The position numbers and the translations under genes were made by a program. From Chryseobacterium sp. (lineage in GTDB: Bacteria > Bacteroidota > Bacteroidia > Flavobacteriales > Weeksellaceae), in the NCBI GenBank assembly GCA_003852805.1, contig RDDY01000336.1:1-20143 (forward strand): DNA of 20,143 nucleotides. Direction: 5' to 3'. Numbering within the stretch: position 1 is the first letter of the stretch; each line of letters begins with the position of its first letter. Below are positions 14,430-20,143 of this stretch, piece after piece. The notes beneath the pieces were generated by a model, which was given only the letters and a program-made list of their open reading frames with translations, ran no database searches and was not told where the DNA came from.

Positions 14430-15926
14430 TCATTCCCAGTCGGGCATTTCGGCCTTGTTGAACAGGAGCTTTCTCGAATCGGCGTCTGCAATATCGATGA
14501 TGTAAACGTTTCGTTGGGATATGCCGTCGTTCGATGTATTGGTAAAAATAATCTGCGCCTCGTTGGGTGAGAACCGAGGGTCGATATCGATGGTGCCTGC
14601 CGTTATTTTGCTTAGCAGAGACAGGTCCGTCCGCGTGCCGTCTGCGAATTTGTACAGGAAGATATGGGTTTCCAGTTGGCGGTAATCTGCGCTTTGGTAT
14701 CCCGACAGATCATGCGTATAAATCAACTTTGACCCATCAACCGAGAAATTGAGTCCGCCCGCAGCACCTTGCACACCTGAAAGGACGGTCGTGAGAACAT
14801 TACCCAGCATATCGATGACAAAAATCTTAACGTTGTATCCGCTGCTGTTGTTCGTTTTCAGCGCAATTTTAGATCCGTCGCTGCTCCAGTCACATTCAGA
14901 AATCATGCTGCCGTCGGTGGTTTGGTAGACCAGTTCCAATCCGCTGCCGTCCTTGTTTATACGGTATAGCTTGTCATAGTTGGCATAGAGCAATTCTTTG
15001 CCGTTGCCGCTCCAGGAATAAGTCAGGTGTTTTTGGTTGAATCCGGCCACGCCTATTCGGGTAACTTGATAAGCTTCTGAGCCGTCAGGCTTCACCGTGA
15101 AAATCTGGGTGTTGCCGCCTGTTGTTCGGAGAAATGCAATGAGACCCGAAGCATTGCTCTTGCGCGGACGGAAGCTGTTGTAATTGGAAGTGGTCAACAA
15201 GAATCCGGGGCCGTTCTCGTCTGATGAGCGGATAACGCTGTTGCCGTCTACCGTTTGAACATAATGAAATCGGTTAGGAGGCACGGCAGCCGTCGTAAAA
15301 CGGTTTACGGCACTAAAGACCTCGGGGTTTACGCCATCGCTTACCGCAATTTGCCAGAAATAGCTAGTGCCAAACTCCAGATTTTCAAGCGTGTACTTCT
15401 TATCCTTTATGTTTTCAACGGTCTTGATGTCGTTGTTCTTGTTGTTTTTTACAATGAGTTTATAGGTCAACTCGTCGTCCTTATCGGGGTCCGTTGCCGT
15501 CCAGCTGAGCGTTACCGACAAAGGTTGGTCCACGGCGTTGTCTGCCGGCGCTGTCAGTTGGGGTACGCTCGGGGGGCTGTTTAGCGATGCGTCGTCTTTC
15601 ATTTCAAAAACAACGGAGATCACTTGACCGTCACTTTTCAGATTTGCCGCCTGAATGTTCAACACGTATCCTTTCAGTTCTGCCTTTACCGTATAGTCTC
15701 CGATGGGTACTTGTTCCAAAACAAAGCCGCCGTCCGCACCTGTGAAAACCGTCTGCGTTGTCGGCGCTGTATAAACTTTTACGTTTGCAAGAGGTTCATT
15801 GGATCCGGCTTTCACCACCGTGCCGCGAATTGTGCCCATTTGGGTTTTGTCGATCAGTTCCTCGCTACAGCCGGTTAAAAAGATGGCGCAGCAAAGTAAA
15901 ATTATGGTGTGGAAAAATGTCTTCAT
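14430..15926 (-). CDS. TolB-like beta-propeller lipoprotein, last gene of the curli operon
   Basis: A 498-aa lipoprotein starting at ATG 15926. Its signal ends in lipobox FLTGC (Cys20), so the earlier in-frame start at 16061, inside csgG, is rejected. After the Cys come S-E-E-L, acidic residues resembling the Bacteroidota lipoprotein export signal for surface display. Domains: carboxypeptidase-regulatory-like beta-sandwich about 30-108 (IRGTVVKAGSNEPLANVKVY, GDYTVKAELKGY); fibronectin III-like about 115-210 (PPSVPQLTAPADNAVDQPLS, TSYFWQIAVSDG); TolB/PD40 propeller about 215-498 with repeats such as YSWSGNGKELLYA, CDWSSDGSKIALK, LNFSVDGSKLIYTH and PRFSPNEAQIIFT. It starts 4 bases after csgG stops. 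E. coli curli has no counterpart. Binding curli fibres or surface glycans is a guess. Confidence 0.82.
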   Translation of the reverse strand: MKTFFHTIILLCCAIFLTGCSEELIDKTQMGTIRGTVVKAGSNEPLANVKVYTAPTTQTVFTGADGGFVLEQVPIGDYTVKAELKGYVLNIQAANLKSDGQVISVVFEMKDDASLNSPPSVPQLTAPADNAVDQPLSVTLSWTATDPDKDDELTYKLIVKNNKNNDIKTVENIKDKKYTLENLEFGTSYFWQIAVSDGVNPEVFSAVNRFTTAAVPPNRFHYVQTVDGNSVIRSSDENGPGFLLTTSNYNSFRPRKSNASGLIAFLRTTGGNTQIFTVKPDGSEAYQVTRIGVAGFNQKHLTYSWSGNGKELLYANYDKLYRINKDGSGLELVYQTTDGSMISECDWSSDGSKIALKTNNSSGYNVKIFVIDMLGNVLTTVLSGVQGAAGGLNFSVDGSKLIYTHDLSGYQSADYRQLETHIFLYKFADGTRTDLSLLSKITAGTIDIDPRFSPNEAQIIFTNTSNDGISQRNVYIIDIADADSRKLLFNKAEMPDWE

Positions 15927-15930
15927 CGCT

Positions 15931-17334
15931 CTACCGGTTATAAGTTGTTTTCGTATTCCTGTTGCCAAAATAGTAGGTGAGGCCCAAGCCGAATTTGAAA
16001 AGTTGATCGTTATGCTTGCCGTGGATTCGGTCGTCCCAGTCATCGGAAAAACCGAAATCATATTCTCCGTACAATTTTAAACCGAAGTTGTTCCGGATCA
16101 GATATTCGAGACCTGCGCCTGCTTGGGCTTTGCCTTTCACCTGGTTAAAATATCTGTACTGCGGGCCTATACTGCCGGCGCCCGCGTACAGAAAGGGCGT
16201 GAACCGATCATAAGGCATTATGTAGTATTGCAGATTTATCTCCGTGGCCGCGAATTTTCGTTTTAAAATTCCTTCGTTCTCCAAAGTAAAAATAGAATGG
16301 CTCAGGTCGATGCTGAATCTGTCGTTAAGGAAATACTGCGCCGAAGCACGACCACCGATGTTGGTGCGCGGGTTGGTATAATCCCCTTTTATGGTCACCG
16401 CTTCGCCGGCAAGGCTTACGCCGATTTTGCCGCGTCTGGCTTCCAAGATTCGGTTGTCAAGCCGCTGATTGTCATTGATGAATTCCTCTCTATGATAATC
16501 TGTGATCATCTTATTAAACGTAGCTTTATCCTTGGGTTCCGCTTCCCAAATGCTGTCTTCAATTCCTTCAATGATCAGGGCGTAAACGGCTTTTTCGATG
16601 GCTTCTTTTACTGCCAACTGCACAGGCTCGTTTTTGGTGACGCCCACTTCGGCTTCCATCAGGCGCTCGGTATCTACGTAACGAAAGAAATTCCCGCTGA
16701 TGGCTTGGGACAGAATGGTTTTGCTGGTGTAGACGTTCTTCAGGATACGTCCGTTTTGCGTCGATACGATCCTCAGATAGACCGTAATGCGGTCTTGGCG
16801 GTATTGTGATGAACCCCCGATGCCGAAATATCGAGCACCGATGCCGCCCGTCATGATGTTGGTGTCGTACGAGACGATGCCGCCTTCAATGATGACCCCC
16901 GCGTACAGAAGCGGAGGCAGGGTGTTTGCCGACGATACTTTATTGTCAGCGTCTACAATGGGGAATTCCTGTCGAGTGGTTTTTATAATTTGGCGTTCGT
17001 TCAACAGGTTGCCGATGTTTTCGCGCTCTATGGTTGTGAACCATTTGGAGTCTTCCAAAGCTTTTATCAATATGGCGGTTGTTCCCTGCGGAATTGCGGT
17101 GCTCCAATTGGTGCCCACGTCGGCTGCTTTGTATTGCCCCGTCTGGTCACGGAATTTGTAGACGGCAACCACCGCGCGCTCTTTGGGTTCGGGCAAGCCG
17201 CGGAGCATGCTTGTATACGGCGTTACTTCGCCCAAGGTAGAATTTTGTTTTTCTACGGGTGGGTTGAACAATCCGGCACAGCTCTGCAGAAGCGCCATCA
17301 GCCCAATGCCCAGAACGGACTTTTTGAATCGCAT
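15931..17334 (-). CDS. csgG: Curli secretion channel CsgG with C-terminal beta-barrel-like extension
   Basis: A 467-aa lipoprotein with lipobox ending at Cys19 (MALLQSCAG). Residues about 40-285 are CsgG: AVVAVYKFRDQTGQYKA, TAIPQGTTAILIKALEDSKW, NLLNERQIIKTTRQE, GGIGARYFGIGGSSQY, VYTSKTILSQ, VDTERLMEAEVG, and TKNEPVQLAVKEAIE. E. coli CsgG forms a nonameric outer-membrane pore exporting curlins. E. coli CsgG is about 277 aa; here about 180 extra residues (290-467) have alternating amphipathic strands, Gly/aromatic turns (RFTPFLYAGAGSIGPQYRYF, NNFGLKLYGEYDFGFSDD) and a terminal FKFGLGLTYYFG, like small outer-membrane barrel proteins. Near the pore constriction, N76-W77 replaces E. coli N55-F56, and no Tyr stands at the Y51 position. 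It follows csgF by 28 bases. Confidence 0.94.
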   Translation of the reverse strand: MRFKKSVLGIGLMALLQSCAGLFNPPVEKQNSTLGEVTPYTSMLRGLPEPKERAVVAVYKFRDQTGQYKAADVGTNWSTAIPQGTTAILIKALEDSKWFTTIERENIGNLLNERQIIKTTRQEFPIVDADNKVSSANTLPPLLYAGVIIEGGIVSYDTNIMTGGIGARYFGIGGSSQYRQDRITVYLRIVSTQNGRILKNVYTSKTILSQAISGNFFRYVDTERLMEAEVGVTKNEPVQLAVKEAIEKAVYALIIEGIEDSIWEAEPKDKATFNKMITDYHREEFINDNQRLDNRILEARRGKIGVSLAGEAVTIKGDYTNPRTNIGGRASAQYFLNDRFSIDLSHSIFTLENEGILKRKFAATEINLQYYIMPYDRFTPFLYAGAGSIGPQYRYFNQVKGKAQAGAGLEYLIRNNFGLKLYGEYDFGFSDDWDDRIHGKHNDQLFKFGLGLTYYFGNRNTKTTYNR

Positions 17335-17362
17335 AATCTATATTTTAACGGTGTAATCTATT

Positions 17363-17764
17363 CTATGGAAGCAGAATCTCTGTCTGTTCACCGGTTTTTG
17401 TATCGAATATGGTAATGATCAGTCCTCCTGTCGACTGTTTGATTTGGATGAACATAGACCCCAAAGTGTAGTCGCCCGGTTCCATGGTTACCTCGCCAAA
17501 ATTTCCCCCGAACAGCTCGCGCGAAAGTTGGTTCAGGATCTGTCTGTTGAGGTTGTCGTTAAACGACCCTATAGCAGACTGCTCTCGATACCTGTCGGGC
17601 TGTTTTTCTTTAAATTGATTTTGAGCGTTAGCAGAACTCAACAACCATGGGTAATTGAACGTGTCGCCGCCAAACGCCGGATTGAGCGGCTTGTACACCA
17701 GCTGCTGCGCGTGCAACATTTGCGTGGTTACGGTTAAGATGATAAGGTAAATAAGAGATCTCAT
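17363..17764 (-). CDS. csgF: Curli assembly protein CsgF
   Basis: A 133-aa secreted protein with a signal peptide cleaved after MLHA (residue 19, Gln20 first). The mature N-terminus contains the conserved block LNPAFGGDTFNYPWLLSSAN, aligned with E. coli NPNFGGNPNNGAFLLNSAQ, which inserts into the CsgG barrel. The rest fits the family: the C-terminal strand pattern DYTLGSMFIQIKQS, and IITIFDTKTGEQTEI like E. coli VTDRKTGQTSTI. In E. coli CsgF plugs the CsgG channel and couples secretion to nucleation at the cell surface. The residue aligned with E. coli Asn17, which forms the second pore constriction, is Phe36 here. The start overlaps the csgE stop by 4 bases (ATGA), showing translational coupling. 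Confidence 0.94.
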   Translation of the reverse strand: MRSLIYLIILTVTTQMLHAQQLVYKPLNPAFGGDTFNYPWLLSSANAQNQFKEKQPDRYREQSAIGSFNDNLNRQILNQLSRELFGGNFGEVTMEPGDYTLGSMFIQIKQSTGGLIITIFDTKTGEQTEILLP

Positions 17765-18486
17765 GTCTTGTTTCTTAGTTCTTTTTCCAAAAGTTCTTTG
17801 CGCCGGTTGTATTCCGTTATTGCGCGTATCGCTGCATCTGCCTGCGCGTCTAGGTAATCGTCGTTTGGCATACTGATAAAGCTGTAAAGCTCCCTATCAT
17901 CTGATTCCAAAAGAATCTTTCCGGAATTGCCTGGCGATGGCATCTCTGTTACTTGAATGACGAAATCAAACTTTTCCGACAGTTGATTGTATTTTATAAA
18001 AAATTTCTCATAGAAATCTCGTCCTACTTTACTGCGCGTGTTGTCAGTGACAATTCCTGTGAGCTTAATGGTCTCGTTTGGCAATATGGTCTGTTGGCGT
18101 GACACGGCATTAAGCACGAGGCTGTCCTGCGCTACCAGTTCATTCGTCTCGAAGTTTCTAATGTAGAGGAATGCTCGCAGTCTGTCTTTCGTTGTAGCAT
18201 TGGCGGTTGTTGTTGTCAATAGTCGGTCTTCATGAGGACTCACTTGAAAGCGACCTTGTTGTTTGTTAGAACTTACACCTGCCTGTGCTTCACGTACTAC
18301 TAACAGCAGATAGCTAAGCTGTGCTGTGTAACCGGATTTATTGCCGGCAAAGGCCTTAATTGTTACAAAGTCACCGCTGCGCTGTATGTCAATCTTCGCC
18401 ACGATGGCATGTTCGGTTTGTGCATTACAGTTTGTAGCCATGATTGTCAGCAGGAATATCCACATTGTACGAGACAGAAACCTCAT
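17761..18486 (-). CDS. csgE: CsgE with an N-terminal CsgH-like domain (fusion)
   Basis: A 241-aa periplasmic protein with a signal peptide ending near NCNA-Q (residues 1-22). The C-terminal part (about 135-228) is CsgE, with LTGIVTDNTRSKVGRDFYEKFF matching E. coli LLTNHTVSSIGHDFYRAF, then QVTEMPSPGNSGKI (E. coli INERPSARWGS), ending in a helical charged tail. E. coli CsgE, about 129 aa, caps the periplasmic mouth of CsgG and delivers unfolded curlin. Here about 105 extra residues (25-130) precede it: IVAKIDIQRSGDFVTIKAFA, LSYLLLVVREAQAG, and SSNKQQGRFQV. Pattern and strand spacing resemble CsgH, a small beta-sandwich that blocks premature amyloid in alphaproteobacterial curli. The CsgH assignment is inference. 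One base separates it from the upstream gene. Confidence 0.88.
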   Translation of the reverse strand: MRFLSRTMWIFLLTIMATNCNAQTEHAIVAKIDIQRSGDFVTIKAFAGNKSGYTAQLSYLLLVVREAQAGVSSNKQQGRFQVSPHEDRLLTTTTANATTKDRLRAFLYIRNFETNELVAQDSLVLNAVSRQQTILPNETIKLTGIVTDNTRSKVGRDFYEKFFIKYNQLSEKFDFVIQVTEMPSPGNSGKILLESDDRELYSFISMPNDDYLDAQADAAIRAITEYNRRKELLEKELRNKT

Positions 18487-18487
18487 G

Positions 18488-18856
18488 TCAATAGTTTTTT
18501 ATGACGACCGTCCGGTAATCGCCGGTAATGCGCAACGTCATTTTCTCTGAGATGCTGTTGTTTCCCATAATGTCCACTTGGTTGTTAGAGCCGTATATCT
18601 CTACTCCTGTTCCGGACTGGAGATAGGAATTGCTCTCATTCAGACGCAGTTGATTTCGATCCCCGATCTGTTGCAGCTGCAAAGTTCCGCCCAGTAAATT
18701 GACTTCTGCTGTATTCTGTTCTCCTATCTGGTTCAGTTCGCTCTTCGCAGCGGTCGCCGCGGCCGGCGCCGACATGGAGATCACCGGAGACTGATACAGT
18801 AATACACTCTGTGCGGATAGCTGTGTGACAATCAATAGTAAGAAGAGCTTTTTCAT
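18488..18856 (-). CDS. Small curlin-like protein, candidate CsgB-type nucleator
   Basis: A 122-aa secreted protein from ATG 18856 (MKKLFLLLIVTQLSAQSVLL, signal cleaved near LSA-Q). An in-frame ATG at 18898 lies within a hairpin and would displace the signal, so it is rejected. The middle holds degenerate curlin half-repeats: LNQIGEQNTAEV, LQQIGDRNQLRL, and IYGSNNQVDIMGNN. The C-terminal 22 residues are non-repeat, hydrophobic and basic, ending LRITGDYRTVVIKNY. This recalls E. coli CsgB, whose divergent basic C-terminal repeat anchors the nucleator. It sits between the giant curlin and csgE, one base before csgE. A nucleator or fibre-cap role is inferred; it could also be a minor subunit. Confidence 0.72.
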   Translation of the reverse strand: MKKLFLLLIVTQLSAQSVLLYQSPVISMSAPAAATAAKSELNQIGEQNTAEVNLLGGTLQLQQIGDRNQLRLNESNSYLQSGTGVEIYGSNNQVDIMGNNSISEKMTLRITGDYRTVVIKNY

Positions 18857-18871
18857 GGTGTCTTTTGAATG

Positions 18872-18900
18872 ACATGAGAGCACCGCAGGTGCTCTCATGT
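18872..18900 (-). promoter_or_regulatory. Intercistronic 13-bp perfect hairpin after the curlin gene
   Basis: ACATGAGAGCACC and GGTGCTCTCATGT are perfect inverted repeats around a 3-base loop, 14 bases past the curlin stop. The following minus-strand bases (CATTCAAAAGACACC) have no T-run, so it is more likely an RNA-stabilising or processing hairpin than an intrinsic terminator. Confidence 0.65.
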
Positions 18901-18913
18901 CAAGGTTAGAGAT

Positions 18914-20143
18914 TTAGTTGCTTTGCGTTACAGACATAGTATTGCTATTGCCGAGCTGAACGCCGTAATGTTGGTGTCCGTTGCCTTGCTGTAGCACGTG
19001 CGTGTTGTTTTGGTTGCCCATCTGAAGATCAAGTGCAAAGTTGTCGTTTCCATACTGCTCTTGTAACATCTTGTTGTTGTCACCGATTTGCACAGAAACG
19101 GCTTCATTCATGTTTCCGAACTGTCCTTGTTCACTGCGGTTATTGTCGCCTATTTGAATGGAAGAAAGGCTGTTGTCGTTGCCATGCTGATCTTGGCTGG
19201 CCCAGTTGCTGTTACCAACTTGTAGAATGCCGGCCTCGTTACGGTTCCCGAGCTGGTGTTGCCAAGTAAAGTTGTCATCTCCTAACTGTACGCTTTCACT
19301 GCTGTTCTCATTGCCAAATTGCTCTTGGTGTGCTTTATTATCATCGCCGATTTGCGTTACGTAGGCCTCATTATCATTGCCTGTTTGAAGTTGTTTGCTT
19401 TCATTGCCATCTCCGATCTGAAGTGCATAAGCCTCATTTCTTTTACCGTCCTGTTCTTGAAATGAAACGTTATCATCACCAATTTGTGAACTCTCAGCGT
19501 AGTTTTTATTACCGGTTTGATTTTGTGTCGCCAAGTTGTCGTCACCTACTTGGCCGATGTTGGCTTCGTTGTCATTGCCGTGCTGATCTTGATTGGCCTC
19601 GTTGCCGTCACCATACTGTAGGGTGCGCGCGGTATTTCTTTTTCCGAATTGATGTTGGTCTGCTTCATTGAACCAACCATCCTGCTCAATATACGCGTCG
19701 TTCCGGTTGCCTTCCTGTAGCTGAGTTGCCAAGTTCATCACGCCGTCTTGTTGTACCTCGGCCTCGTTGCGGTTGCCGTCCTGAGTTTGGTAACTCTCGT
19801 TCCCAATGCCTGTTTGGGTAACGCTCGCTTGGTTACGGTTACCATCCTGCATCTGCTCGCTGTAGTTAAATAAGCCGAACTGATCAACTTCCGCATGGTT
19901 TCTGTTTCCCTGCTGAGTGGTGTAGTTCTCATTAGCCATACCGTTTTGAGTGACATATGCTTCATTCCGATTGCCAACGCTTCGGGTTTCATTGTGATTC
20001 CAAACTCCTGTTTGGGTAGTCTTCGCATCGTTGCGGTTGCCCAATTGCAGGATGTTGTTTTCATTCTGGTAGCCGGTCTGATTTACCGTGGCATTGTTAT
20101 TATTGCCCACCTGGGCGGTCACATCCAGGTTTTGCTGGGAATA
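18914..20143 (-). CDS. Giant curlin (CsgA-like major amyloid subunit), 5' end outside window
   Basis: The frame is open from the window edge (YSQQNLDVTAQVGNNNN) to the stop at 18914, at least 409 codons. A GTG at 20122 is only an internal Val; the signal peptide should lie beyond the edge. Almost the whole visible protein is a perfect array of 11-residue half-repeats x-Q-x-G-x-x-N-x-A-x-x, 36 in a row without any insertion, equal to 18 full 22-residue curlin repeats. E. coli CsgA has five. Gln at position 2 is kept in 35 of 36 units (Ser in unit 5), and Asn at position 7 in all but unit 35 (His). Each half-repeat should form one strand of the curli beta-solenoid. It leads the operon csgB-like, csgE, csgF, csgG. 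Confidence 0.92.
   Translation of the reverse strand, partial: YSQQNLDVTAQVGNNNNATVNQTGYQNENNILQLGNRNDAKTTQTGVWNHNETRSVGNRNEAYVTQNGMANENYTTQQGNRNHAEVDQFGLFNYSEQMQDGNRNQASVTQTGIGNESYQTQDGNRNEAEVQQDGVMNLATQLQEGNRNDAYIEQDGWFNEADQHQFGKRNTARTLQYGDGNEANQDQHGNDNEANIGQVGDDNLATQNQTGNKNYAESSQIGDDNVSFQEQDGKRNEAYALQIGDGNESKQLQTGNDNEAYVTQIGDDNKAHQEQFGNENSSESVQLGDDNFTWQHQLGNRNEAGILQVGNSNWASQDQHGNDNSLSSIQIGDNNRSEQGQFGNMNEAVSVQIGDNNKMLQEQYGNDNFALDLQMGNQNNTHVLQQGNGHQHYGVQLGNSNTMSVTQSN
18929..20116 (-). repeat. 33-bp period coding array (36 half-repeats of curlin)
   Basis: Thirty-six consecutive 33-base units encode the curlin half-repeats, always in register. Although the peptide motif GNRN recurs in many units, the DNA uses several synonymous forms (for example minus-strand copies of ttgcggttgcc, ttccgattgcc, tttctgtttcc and ttacggttacc), so units are old and kept by selection on protein rather than recent copies. 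Confidence 0.9.

Noticed and set aside
15927..16061. Longer N-terminus for the TolB-propeller lipoprotein
   Set aside because: The extra 45 residues lie within csgG in another frame and would bury the lipoprotein signal; ATG 15926 gives a standard lipobox start.
16297..16809. 170-codon open frame on the plus strand
   Set aside because: It lies wholly antisense to the strongly conserved csgG coding sequence and its translation resembles no recognised family; the open frame is a by-product of csgG codon use.
18857..18898. Longer N-terminus for the small curlin-like protein
   Set aside because: It would start within the perfect hairpin and place 14 polar residues before a canonical signal peptide; ATG 18856 is a better start.
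18914..20143. Regular 33-bp spaced repeats that could be taken for a CRISPR-like or non-coding tandem array
   Set aside because: Units are contiguous, differ at synonymous sites, and translate without break into curlin half-repeats; there are no spacers of constant-repeat type.

Overview
The window looks like a chromosomal segment of a Bacteroidota species (mixed base composition, near 45-47% GC by eye). The evidence is repeated -7 promoter elements of the Bacteroidota form TAnnTTTG (seen before at least seven genes), the block DUF177-rpmF-accB-accC next to pdxA, a TrmN6/FtsE/L34/NrnA housekeeping neighbourhood, and a curli locus with Bacteroidota-style extra domains. No tRNA, rRNA, insertion sequence, integrase or CRISPR array was seen, and no gap without a gene exceeds 300 bases.

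Layout. (1) 1-3296: edge of a surface-polysaccharide region. It holds the tail of a mannose-phosphate isomerase/guanylyltransferase-type cupin, two tandem paralogous proteins of a glycosyltransferase-like family, and a divergent GT4 glycosyltransferase. (2) 3283-8493, minus strand: pdxA, DUF177 (YceD-like), rpmF, accB, accC, rocD. Internal promoters and two clear intrinsic terminators cut this run into separate transcripts. (3) 8553-11273, plus strand: riboflavin synthase, an NtrY-like membrane histidine kinase and trmN6, overlapping or touching. ftsE converges on them, and its terminator appears to lie inside trmN6. (4) 11270-13409: ftsE and rpmH (a 51-aa gene) on the minus strand, and an NrnA-type DHH phosphoesterase on the plus strand. 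(5) 13473-20143: a curli (extracellular amyloid) locus. A NarL/LuxR-type response regulator (plus strand) faces a tightly packed minus-strand operon: giant curlin (5' end outside the window), small curlin-like protein, csgE, csgF, csgG, and a TolB-propeller lipoprotein.

The curli locus is the most interesting part. The curlin is an unbroken array of 36 eleven-residue half-repeats with a sharp change of turn chemistry (hydrophobic to Asp-rich) part way along. CsgE carries an extra N-terminal domain that looks CsgH-like. CsgG carries an extra C-terminal beta-barrel-like domain. The pore-constriction residues known from E. coli CsgG and CsgF are replaced. The last gene encodes a probably surface-exposed lipoprotein. 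A 13-bp perfect hairpin separates the curlin from the secretion genes. A NarL-like 7-2-7 inverted repeat lies upstream of the regulator. Together these suggest a lineage-specific redesign of curli secretion in which chaperone, pore and accessory functions are fused.
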